A DNA stretch of 10,618 nt from Clostridia bacterium. Lineage in GTDB: Bacteria > Bacillota > Clostridia > Christensenellales > CAG-138. The translations under genes were made by a program, and so were the position numbers. The notes beneath the pieces are model-generated. The model searched no databases, had not been told where the DNA came from, and saw only the letters and a list, made by a program, of their open reading frames with translations. Below, in pieces: positions 4,001 to 10,618 of this stretch (its first letter is position 1; every line of letters begins with the position of its first letter). The DNA is taken from positions 1 through 10,618 of the forward strand of contig JAFSFN010000178.1 of the NCBI GenBank assembly GCA_017435185.1, written 5' to 3'.

Positions 4001-5086
4001 ATGCGGAAATCATTTGGAATCATTTCGGTTGCGGCAATGCTTGCGTTTTATTTGTCGGGCTGCAGTGCAATAAGTAACGGAGGAATGAACATGGCAGTAG
4101 CATACGGAGTAACAACGGTGCTTTCTTTATTGTTGCTTGTAGCTTATTGTTGCTGTGTGCAAAAAAAGGAAGTTTGGTTCATTCTGTTGTTTTCTTCCGT
4201 GCTTGTTGTGAATATCGGATATCTTACATTGTCAATATCAAATATTCTTTTGGAAGCACTGCTTGCAAATCGCATAGCTTATTTAGGCTCGGTTTTTTTG
4301 CCGATGTTCATGATGCTTATAATTCTTGATGTAACCAAGCTTAAATATAAAAAATGGTTGCCTGTTTTGCTTATAATTGTAAGTATGCTGGTTTTCTTTA
4401 TTGCGGCAAGCCCGGGTTATCTTGATATTTACTACAAGGAAGTAACGCTTGAAAAGATAAACGGAGTTTCGGTACTCAAGAAGGTATACGGTGCGTGGCA
4501 TTGTGTGTATCTGTATTATTTGATGACATATTTTGCGGCCATGATAGGCGTTATAATATATGCAAGTACAAGAAAGCGCATAAGATCAATAAGCCATTCT
4601 TTTGTGCTTGTTGCCGCAGTGATTGTAAATATCGGTGTTTGGCTGCTTGAACAGTTGGTAAATCTGGATTTTGAGTTTTTATCCGTTTCATATGTAATAA
4701 GTGAGCTCTTCCTTTTGGGAACATATTTGTTGTTGCAGGACGGCGAAAAAGTTACAGCTGTTCAAACTGCCTGCAACGATTCTGAAAATGTAGGCAATAG
4801 TACCGATACGCTCGAAATCGAAGAAAAAGAAATAAAGGAAGATGGGGAACAACCAAATATATCTGCCCAAAAATGCGAGCATTTTGTGCGCAGTATAGCG
4901 GACCTTACACACACCGAACGCATGATATATGATTTTTATATTGAGGGAAGAACAACAAAAGATATAATGCAAGAACTGAACATAAAGGAAAATACGCTTA
5001 AATTCCACAATAAAAACATATACGGAAAACTTGGCGTATCTTCACGAAAACAGCTTGTAGAGATAGCGAGAATGATAGAAAAATAA
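4001..5086 (+). CDS. 7TM sensor with LuxR-type DNA-binding domain
   Basis: The 361-residue product combines a membrane sensor with a transcriptional output. Seven hydrophobic segments lie at about residues 32-50, 55-75, 85-107, 114-132, 163-186, 195-216 and 219-241, resembling the N-terminal 7TM region found on some histidine kinases (note NRIAYLGSVFLP). An acidic linker (about 245-285) follows, then a LuxR/GerE helix-turn-helix at about 297-361 (LTHTERMIYDFYIEG, IMQELNIKENTLKFHNKNIYGKLGV). No kinase domain is present, so it is a one-component membrane-bound regulator. The ATG at 4001 has AAGGGAG seven bases ahead. This start adds a lipobox-like YLSGC (Cys21) before the first helix. An internal ATG at 4091 also has a good GGAGG seven bases ahead and would give 331 residues without it. 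A longer GTG reading from 3941 lies in the repeat array and is not supported. It is followed by a terminator and the peptide transporter operon, its likely target. Confidence 0.85.
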   Translation: MRKSFGIISVAAMLAFYLSGCSAISNGGMNMAVAYGVTTVLSLLLLVAYCCCVQKKEVWFILLFSSVLVVNIGYLTLSISNILLEALLANRIAYLGSVFLPMFMMLIILDVTKLKYKKWLPVLLIIVSMLVFFIAASPGYLDIYYKEVTLEKINGVSVLKKVYGAWHCVYLYYLMTYFAAMIGVIIYASTRKRIRSISHSFVLVAAVIVNIGVWLLEQLVNLDFEFLSVSYVISELFLLGTYLLLQDGEKVTAVQTACNDSENVGNSTDTLEIEEKEIKEDGEQPNISAQKCEHFVRSIADLTHTERMIYDFYIEGRTTKDIMQELNIKENTLKFHNKNIYGKLGVSSRKQLVEIARMIEK

Positions 5087-5098
5087 GACTGATTAAAT

Positions 5099-5125
5099 AA
5101 AGGGGGACATATTCCCTCTTTTTTT
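5099..5125 (+). terminator. Terminator of the LuxR-type gene
   Basis: AAAGGGGGA (5099-5107) pairs with TCCCTCTTT (5113-5121) with one G-T wobble and a CATAT loop, and seven T's (5119-5125) follow. It starts 12 bases after the stop codon, so the transporter operon downstream is transcribed from its own promoter. Confidence 0.88.
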
Positions 5126-5168
5126 ATTAATAAGCAAATATTAATGGTTAAAACGACAAAATGCAGTA

Positions 5169-5188
5169 AAAAGTGCATATAAAAGTGC
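5169..5188. promoter_or_regulatory. Direct repeats AAAAGTGC upstream of the oppA promoter
   Basis: AAAAGTGC occurs at 5169-5176 and 5181-5188 (period 12), with related copies AAATGTGT at 5191-5198 and AAAAGTGT at 5224-5231 overlapping the -10. The pair lies about 55-75 bases before the predicted transcription start, a usual activator position. The same motif and period occur upstream of the LuxR-type gene (3935-3954). Binding by that regulator is inference. Confidence 0.4.
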
Positions 5189-5207
5189 TGAAATGTGTCA
5201 ATCAATC

Positions 5208-5236
5208 TTGTCAAAAAGTATGCAAAAGTGTAAAAT
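5208..5236 (+). promoter_or_regulatory. Sigma-A-type promoter of the peptide transporter operon
   Basis: TTGTCA (5208-5213) and TAAAAT (5231-5236) each match five of six consensus bases and are separated by exactly 17 bases. The expected start near 5243 leaves a leader of about 45 bases to the oppA ATG. A TATAAT at 5246-5251 lacks a matching -35 and is less likely. Confidence 0.7.
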
Positions 5237-5250
5237 GTTATGGCGTATAA

Positions 5251-5267
5251 TCAGTTTCTAAAACTGA
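5251..5267. repeat. Perfect short palindrome in the oppA leader
   Basis: TCAGTTT (5251-5257) and AAACTGA (5261-5267) are perfectly complementary with a three-base spacer. It lies between the predicted transcription start and the AGGAGG ribosome site, so it could be an operator or an mRNA 5' stabilising hairpin. Confidence 0.5.
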
Positions 5268-5287
5268 AACAAAAAAGGAGGAACCCC

Positions 5288-7258
5288 ATGAAACGCATTT
5301 TGGCTATCCTGCTTGTATTGGCAATGGCATTGAGTGTTGCCGCTTGTCAGGAAAAACCCGTAACAGGTGAAAATCAGGACCCCGCTGCAAGTCAGCAGCC
5401 CGAAGATGTTGCAAATGCTGCACAGCAGATAATCGAAGGTAAAGAATTCGAGCGTGTTTATAAAACATACTTCACTTCTTCATATGCATCCTTCAACTAC
5501 TACAGCACAGCGTATGCGACTGTTCGCGAGATAATTGCAAACTGTATAGACGGTCTTGTTGAGCCTAACACATACGGTGTGTATGTTCCCTCTCTCGCTG
5601 AGAGCTGGAAGTCAAACGAAGATCAGACAGTTTGGACATTCAAAATCCGTGAAGGTTTGAAGTGGGTAGACCACACAGGCGCAGAGACAGAATATGAAGT
5701 AACCGCTCAGGACTTCGTTGACGGTATTCGCTATATCGGCGATCCTCTCAACGGTGCATATTCACTCCGTGTTATCCGTAATCTTATTTCGGGTCTGTAT
5801 GATTACTACTGGACACTTGATGACATAGACAGCGGCACGATAACAGATCAGAAACGTGAAGATGTTGTTGCTTCCTTTGACGAAATGGTCGGCGTAAAGG
5901 CTGTTGATGAGTATACAGTAGAATATACTCTCGAAAACAGTGCTCCGTACTTCCTTTCGCTCATAGAGAGCAGTATGCTCATGTTGCCTGTTGAATATGA
6001 CTATGCTGTTGCATTGGGCGATGATTTTGCAGTTGATAACGAGCATATGCTCTATTGCGGTGCATACTATGTATCAGCTTTTGAGCGTGACAAGGCTATC
6101 ACACTCACAGCAAACCCCAATTACTGGGATAAAGAAAACATTACTATCGACACTATCGAATATCAGATGATTCCTGACGGTACAACATCACTTGAAATGT
6201 TCAAGCGCGGCGAAATCGACTATGCAAGCGTTGAAGCAGAAGCATATCTTTCCTTGCAGGGCACTGAATGGGAGGACAACCTCTTGCCCACAAGCCACAG
6301 CTTCTCCACAAACTATTTGTGGCTCGACTTTGCAGGCGAAAACCCCGAGTTCAACAAGTTCATCAACAACGAGAACTTCCGCAAGGCTTTGATGTATTCG
6401 CTTAACCGTGAATCGCTTGCATCATTGCGTGAACCTGTAGATCCGTCAAGAATACTGCGTAACACAATCAATGCAGAAGGCGCTATCTATGACAGCAACG
6501 GTGTTGACTACACAGATTACAGCCCCCTCAAGGAAATTAAGGAAACTGATTATAACCAACCTGAACTTGCAAAGCAGTATATGGAAGCTGCAATTAAGGA
6601 ATTGTGTGATGAAAACGGCAACATCATCGGTTGCGAAGCAGGTACTGTTGACTATTTGCCCGTATGCAGCTTTGATGTAGACGGCAAATTGCCTGTTACC
6701 ATTTGCTATGTCGGTACAGATGATGAATCCGAAATCATCATGGCTCAGCTGTTCAAGGCTATGATTGAAGAGTCTATTGGCGCTGAATATATTGATTTCC
6801 AGATACAGGCTTACAGCGGCTGGACATACGGAACGGTTGCAGATCCTCTCAACTATGACATCTACTTCGATTCACTCTCCACAGGTTATGCCGATCCTTC
6901 GGGCATACTTACCCGTATGACCACTGACGGTGCTGAGAATGTCGGTAAGTATGATGTTCCCGAATATGATGCACTCATCGAAAAGGCACTCAATGCTGCT
7001 ACATTTGAAGAGAGATTGCAGTATTTTGCAGAGGCAGAAGCATATCTTTGCAGCAACGGTTTTGTAATTCCCTTTATCTCATCGCTCAGAGGCTATTACA
7101 TGAGCTATTCTGTTCCCTACACATCACCGTTGACTCTCTACGGCAACACAAAGTATAAGGGCACTCTTGTCATGTCAGAACCTCTGACAAAGGCCGAGTT
7201 TGAAACATTGGATGCTGCTTATGAAATAGAAAGAGCAGAAGCACTCAGCGCTAAGTAA
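5288..7258 (+). CDS. oppA: Oligopeptide ABC transporter substrate-binding lipoprotein (OppA/DppA family)
   Basis: This 656-residue protein belongs to extracellular solute-binding protein family 5. It captures peptides outside the membrane and delivers them to the permease pair encoded downstream. The start at 5288 has AGGAGG seven bases ahead; a longer reading from 5240 only adds leader sequence. The signal peptide ends in a VAAC lipobox (Cys20), followed by a Gln/Pro/Ala linker. Family landmarks are SLAESW (102-107), the TFKIREGLKW stretch (about 119-128) and the TAQDF segment of lobe I, NPNYWDKENI (about 275-284), and the closing lobe-I strands with PFISSLRGYYM. It is longer than Enterobacterial OppA by about 100 residues, which is common in Clostridia. 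The substrate cannot be deduced; peptides are the default for the family. A strong terminator follows, so it is probably made in excess over the other subunits. Confidence 0.93.
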   Translation: MKRILAILLVLAMALSVAACQEKPVTGENQDPAASQQPEDVANAAQQIIEGKEFERVYKTYFTSSYASFNYYSTAYATVREIIANCIDGLVEPNTYGVYVPSLAESWKSNEDQTVWTFKIREGLKWVDHTGAETEYEVTAQDFVDGIRYIGDPLNGAYSLRVIRNLISGLYDYYWTLDDIDSGTITDQKREDVVASFDEMVGVKAVDEYTVEYTLENSAPYFLSLIESSMLMLPVEYDYAVALGDDFAVDNEHMLYCGAYYVSAFERDKAITLTANPNYWDKENITIDTIEYQMIPDGTTSLEMFKRGEIDYASVEAEAYLSLQGTEWEDNLLPTSHSFSTNYLWLDFAGENPEFNKFINNENFRKALMYSLNRESLASLREPVDPSRILRNTINAEGAIYDSNGVDYTDYSPLKEIKETDYNQPELAKQYMEAAIKELCDENGNIIGCEAGTVDYLPVCSFDVDGKLPVTICYVGTDDESEIIMAQLFKAMIEESIGAEYIDFQIQAYSGWTYGTVADPLNYDIYFDSLSTGYADPSGILTRMTTDGAENVGKYDVPEYDALIEKALNAATFEERLQYFAEAEAYLCSNGFVIPFISSLRGYYMSYSVPYTSPLTLYGNTKYKGTLVMSEPLTKAEFETLDAAYEIERAEALSAK

Positions 7259-7283
7259 GTTAAGTGATATCACAACAACGATT

Positions 7284-7324
7284 CTTCGCCCTGCCGCATG
7301 AAGCAGGCAGGGCGAAGTTTTTTT
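7284..7324 (+). terminator. Strong intergenic terminator between oppA and oppB
   Basis: A perfect 12-bp GC-rich stem, CTTCGCCCTGCC (7284-7295) with GGCAGGGCGAAG (7306-7317), has a 10-base loop and is followed by seven T's. No new promoter of quality is seen before the permease gene, which starts 26 bases later, so the permease and ATPase genes probably depend on partial read-through. Confidence 0.92.
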
Positions 7325-7350
7325 GAAACTGTCAGTATCGGAGGCCTATA

Positions 7351-8289
7351 GTGGGAAAATATATACTGAAACGTACACTCAATTCGTTGATCACCGTCGT
7401 TATAGTTTTTGTATCGGTGTTCATGCTGCTCCGCCTTATGCCGCTGAGCGGCTATTTCCCGCAGGAAATGCTCAAAGAGACTGACGAAGCAACTCGTATG
7501 TCATATTTGCGCAATCAGGGTTTGCTTGACCACCCGGTGGTGCAGCTTGGCCGATTTGTGGCAAATCTTTTCCAAGGTGACCTTGGGAGAAGTCTTACCG
7601 TTTATCCTAAAGTTCCCATTTCAACATTGCTTGCCGAGAAAATACCTATTACTGCGGCTTTCGGGTTTTCAAGTATGCTTTTGGGCATAGTGCTTGGATT
7701 GTCTCTCGGTCTTTTGATGGTACGATTTAAGGATCGCTGGGGCGATCGACTCGGCACAGGTTATATCCTTATCGTGCGCGCAATACCAAATCTTATATAT
7801 CTGTTCTTTATTCAGGTTTGGGTATCACTATGGCTCGATTTGCCAATGGTGTTTGATAAAGATATTCCCTCTTCCTGGATATTGCCGGTCATATGCCTTG
7901 CGCTTGGCAGTATTGCGTGGTATGCGCTTTGGCTGCGCCGCTTCATGGTAGATGAAGAAAATCGTGACTATGTAAAATTTGCGCTTGTAAAGGGTCTGCC
8001 CAAAAAGCAGGTCTGGAAGCGTCATGTGTTCAAAAATGCGATAATACCGCTGGTCATATATCTGCCCAGCGATCTGTTGTTTATAATTTCAGGCTCGTTG
8101 GTAATAGAAAGCCTCTATTCCATACCGGGTACGGGCGGATTGCTCACCACCGCTATTAAAAGTCAGGACAATAATCTTGTTCAGGTAATAGTGCTCATGT
8201 ATGCTATACTGTCAGTCATCGGCGTATTCTTGGGTGACTTGCTTGTTGCCGCGGTCGATCCGCGAATCAAACTGACCGAGGAGGCATAA
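7351..8289 (+). CDS. oppB: Peptide ABC transporter permease, OppB type
   Basis: The 312-residue integral membrane protein is one half of the peptide channel. It has the OppB/DppB layout: an N-terminal helix with LLRLMPLSGYFP, an extracytoplasmic region containing GDLGRSLTVYPKVP, then five further helices of the binding-protein-dependent transport permease domain. The EAA-type cytoplasmic loop that docks on the ATPase is at about residues 206-236 (DYVKFALVKGLPKKQVWKRH), with the conserved Gly215. The end has VAAVDPRIKL, typical of the family. The length fits (E. coli OppB is about 306). The start is GTG with GGAGG six bases upstream; no better ATG exists. The next gene follows after four bases, so translation is probably coupled. 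Confidence 0.93.
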   Translation: MGKYILKRTLNSLITVVIVFVSVFMLLRLMPLSGYFPQEMLKETDEATRMSYLRNQGLLDHPVVQLGRFVANLFQGDLGRSLTVYPKVPISTLLAEKIPITAAFGFSSMLLGIVLGLSLGLLMVRFKDRWGDRLGTGYILIVRAIPNLIYLFFIQVWVSLWLDLPMVFDKDIPSSWILPVICLALGSIAWYALWLRRFMVDEENRDYVKFALVKGLPKKQVWKRHVFKNAIIPLVIYLPSDLLFIISGSLVIESLYSIPGTGGLLTTAIKSQDNNLVQVIVLMYAILSVIGVFLGDLLVAAVDPRIKLTEEA

Positions 8290-8293
8290 AGGT

Positions 8294-9241
8294 ATGGAGA
8301 ATATGCAAAATACAAAGTCGAGCCGTACACTTAATCCGCTCAAATTCCGTGCCGCTGTGTTTGACAATATGCTCAGTGAAGACACGGGCTATTCAAATTA
8401 CTCATACTGGCGTTCCACTATCCGTACTTTCTTCAAGAATAAAGCGGTGTTAGCGCTTGTGATACTGATTTCGTTGATAATCATAATGAGCTTTGTTTAT
8501 CCGCTTGTATCTCCTGTTGACCCAAATAAAGTTTCGCTGTTCCCTCTTGAATGGAATAATCGTCCGAATTCAGAGCATTGGTTCGGTACTGATACGCTTG
8601 GTCGTGATATATGGACACGAGCATGGTACGGCGTAAGAAATTCATTCCTGCTTGCGCTCTGTATCGCCATATCCGATGTCGGTATCGGTATGATAGTGGG
8701 TGCTATTTGGGGCTATAACAAAAAACTCGATCCCATCATGATTGAAATATACAATGTTATTACCAACATCCCATCAACTGTGTACCTCGTGCTTCTTGCA
8801 TATATTATGAACACGAGCTATTTGACTTTGTTTATTTCAATGGCATCGCGAGGCTGGATTGTTGAGGCTCGATTCTTCAGAAACAGAATACTTTCCATTC
8901 GTGACAGTGAATATAATGTGGCGTCACGCTGTCTCGGTACACCGATGCGCCGAATCGCCACAAAGAATATCATTCCTCATATAATAAGTCTCATAATAAT
9001 GGAGGCCGCTTTATGTATTCCGTATTCCATCGGCTCAGAGGTTTTCTTGGGTTTTGTCGGTGTCGGTCTTCCTGTTGACGCTATAACACTGGGAAATATC
9101 GTTAATCAAGGTCGTGCATCTTTTACTTTGCATCCCTATCAGATGCTTCTGCCGACTATTATTTTGTGCATAATCACGGTTGCGTTCTATGTTATCGGCA
9201 ATAAGTTTGCCGATGCGTCGGACCCCCGTAACCATGTTTGA
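8294..9241 (+). CDS. oppC: Peptide ABC transporter permease, OppC type
   Basis: The 315-residue second half of the peptide channel. A polar N-terminal tail (about 1-45) is followed by a helix (about 53-75) and the OppC/DppC hallmark HWFGTDTLGRDIWTR (95-109). Five more helices follow, with the EAA-type loop EYNVASRCLGTPMRRIATK at about 206-224 and the FLGFVGVGLP segment near 250-260. It ends with ADASDPRNHV, matching the family's usual DPR end. The start ATG lies four bases after the oppB stop, and its GAGGAGG ribosome site is inside the end of oppB, indicating coupled translation. Seventeen bases separate it from the ATPase gene. Confidence 0.93.
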   Translation: MENMQNTKSSRTLNPLKFRAAVFDNMLSEDTGYSNYSYWRSTIRTFFKNKAVLALVILISLIIIMSFVYPLVSPVDPNKVSLFPLEWNNRPNSEHWFGTDTLGRDIWTRAWYGVRNSFLLALCIAISDVGIGMIVGAIWGYNKKLDPIMIEIYNVITNIPSTVYLVLLAYIMNTSYLTLFISMASRGWIVEARFFRNRILSIRDSEYNVASRCLGTPMRRIATKNIIPHIISLIIMEAALCIPYSIGSEVFLGFVGVGLPVDAITLGNIVNQGRASFTLHPYQMLLPTIILCIITVAFYVIGNKFADASDPRNHV

Positions 9242-9258
9242 GAAAGGGGTGCGGAAGT

Positions 9259-10618
9259 ATGAATAATAACGGACATAACGGCCCCTGCATTTTTTCGGCA
9301 AAGGATGTTGAAATAAAGTTCAATCTTCGCGGCAAAGTGCTCACTGCCGTACGAGGTGCTTCGCTCGATTTGTATGAGGGCGAGACTCTTGCCATTGTAG
9401 GCGAATCAGGCTGTGGCAAATCAGTGTTTACAAAGTCGTTCATCGGTATGCTTGATAAAAACGGCAGCATCACGGGCGGACAGCTTCGATATCGTGATGA
9501 GGAACTTACAAATTATAAGACAGAAAAAGAATGGCTCAGCGTGCGAGGCAAAAAAATTGCCATGGTTTTTCAAGACCCGATGACTTCGCTCAATCCCGTT
9601 CGTACTATCGGCGAACAGATAACCGAGGTCATTACATGGCATTTCGGTACAGAGCATGAGCAGGCAAAAGACGAAGCTATTAAAATACTTAAAAAAGTCG
9701 GAATCAATGATGCTGAATTCCGATATAAGCAGTATCCTCATGAGTTTTCAGGCGGTATGCGTCAGCGTGTAGTAATTGCAACAGCAATTGCTTGTCGTCC
9801 CGAAATACTCATATGCGATGAACCGACAACGGCACTGGATGTCACGGTGCAGGCACAAATATTGAACCTCATTCGCGAACTTCAGAAAGAACTGAAAATG
9901 ACGGTTGTATACATCACGCATGACCTTGGTGTTGTTGCCAATGTTGCTGATTGGGTGGGTGTTATGTATGCAGGTCAGATAGTTGAGTACGGCACTGTGC
10001 ATGAAATATTCCGTGAAGCCGTACATCCGTATACAAAAGCATTGCTCCAGTCAATGCCTCAGCTTGGTATAAAGGGGCATGACCTCTATTCCATCAAGGG
10101 TACGCCGCCGAATCTGTTCAAAGAGATAAAAGGCGATGCTTTTGCGCCCCGCAATTCCGATGCTATGGAGATAGATTTTGAAGAAGAACCGCCGATGTTC
10201 CAAGTATCAGACACTCATTATGCAAAGACGTGGCTGCTTCATCCGTATGCAAAGGAACATCTTGAAACGATAAAGAAGCGAGATGCTCAGGCAGGACAGG
10301 AAAAGAAAACGGCTGAACCTTTCTGTTATGATGGAGCGCAAAAACTGCTTCAGGTCAAAAATTTGACTGTCAAGTTTAAGCTCGGCAACAAGGAATTCCG
10401 TGCGGTTGATGATGTCAGCTTCGATATTTACAAAGGCGAAACGCTGTCGCTGGTAGGCGAATCAGGCTCCGGTAAGACTACTATAGGTCGCGCAATAATG
10501 CGCATCTACAATAAAGTTGACGGCGATATCATATTCAGAGGCGAGCCTATTACGGGCAAGCTCGATAAGCAGAAGACCAAGAAGCTCCATATGGAGATGC
10601 AGATGATATTCCAAGATC
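9259..10618 (+). CDS. Fused OppD-OppF-type double ABC ATPase (3' end outside window)
   Basis: One uninterrupted frame of 453 codons runs from the ATG at 9259 to the window end and contains two ABC ATPase units, which energise the OppB-OppC channel. Unit 1: Walker A GESGCGKS (48-55), Q-loop Gln105, signature SGGMRQ (164-169), Walker B ILICDE (Asp187, Glu188), H-loop His221, then an OppD/DppD C-terminal domain (from about 255, HPYTKALLQSMP). Unit 2 starts near residue 355 and shows Walker A GESGSGKT (400-407) and the Q-loop Gln452 before the cut. Most operons encode OppD and OppF as separate genes; fused forms such as GsiA and YejF exist. No stop, frameshift or internal ribosome site lies at the join. 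The iron-sulfur cysteines usual in the OppD tail are absent (GDAFAPRN, about 288-295). A ribosome site AAAGGGG precedes the start, 17 bases after oppC. Confidence 0.92.
   Translation, partial: MNNNGHNGPCIFSAKDVEIKFNLRGKVLTAVRGASLDLYEGETLAIVGESGCGKSVFTKSFIGMLDKNGSITGGQLRYRDEELTNYKTEKEWLSVRGKKIAMVFQDPMTSLNPVRTIGEQITEVITWHFGTEHEQAKDEAIKILKKVGINDAEFRYKQYPHEFSGGMRQRVVIATAIACRPEILICDEPTTALDVTVQAQILNLIRELQKELKMTVVYITHDLGVVANVADWVGVMYAGQIVEYGTVHEIFREAVHPYTKALLQSMPQLGIKGHDLYSIKGTPPNLFKEIKGDAFAPRNSDAMEIDFEEEPPMFQVSDTHYAKTWLLHPYAKEHLETIKKRDAQAGQEKKTAEPFCYDGAQKLLQVKNLTVKFKLGNKEFRAVDDVSFDIYKGETLSLVGESGSGKTTIGRAIMRIYNKVDGDIIFRGEPITGKLDKQKTKKLHMEMQMIFQD

Noticed and set aside
5240..5287. A 16-residue N-terminal extension of the peptide-binding protein.
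   Set aside because: The extension covers the leader and the AGGAGG ribosome site itself, and would put charged residues before a perfect lipoprotein signal that starts at 5288.
1..10618. CRISPR arrays, insertion-sequence ends and rRNA genes.
   Set aside because: No regularly spaced repeat-spacer units, transposase genes or rRNA-like sequence were seen on either strand. The only short tandem repeats are those at 3700-3730 and 3934-3957.

Overview
The window looks like a chromosomal segment from a low-to-middling-GC Firmicute of the class Clostridia, most likely a gut or rumen Oscillospiraceae/Lachnospiraceae-type organism. The reasons are near-consensus GGAGG ribosome sites ahead of most genes, lipobox-bearing lipoproteins, a DUF4428 zinc-ribbon protein, U-tract terminators and a 7TM-LuxR regulator next to a peptide ABC transporter. 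The species cannot be named from the sequence.

Layout. (1) 1-995 is the end of an integrated mobile element. It holds the C-terminal part of a tyrosine recombinase, a terminator, a small two-helix membrane protein and about 260 non-coding bases with inverted and repeated motifs. (2) At 996-1040 lies the 3' half of a tRNA-Arg(CCU), from the anticodon loop to an encoded CCA. Its 5' half is missing, so this is the element/chromosome junction, and the host tRNA terminator follows at 1042-1075. (3) 1091-3567, minus strand: a predicted three-gene operon (lipoprotein, DUF4428 zinc-ribbon protein, four-helix membrane protein) ending at a terminator. A second lipoprotein gene follows, with a good promoter that overlaps that terminator. 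(4) 3568-4000 is a 433-base intergenic region without a gene. It has a TGnTATAAT promoter, a 15-base tandem repeat, a candidate structured RNA and an array of AAGTGTGGG motifs. (5) 4001-5086: a 7TM sensor fused to a LuxR-type DNA-binding domain. (6) 5288-10618: an oligopeptide ABC transporter operon in the order binding lipoprotein, terminator, two permeases and a fused OppD-OppF-type double ATPase that runs off the window.

How it may work together. The membrane regulator probably senses an envelope or extracellular signal and controls the peptide importer, and perhaps itself. Its own upstream region and the oppA upstream region both carry an AAAAGTG(T/C) motif repeated with a 12-base period, which is the best candidate for a shared operator. 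The terminator between oppA and oppB should give more binding protein than membrane complex. The divergent lipoprotein/zinc-ribbon/membrane operon is of unknown function.

The most notable items are the tRNA-Arg junction, the undescribed-looking leader RNA and repeat array upstream of the LuxR gene, the shared 12-base-period motif, and the OppD-OppF fusion whose OppD half lacks the cysteines of the usual iron-sulfur motif.
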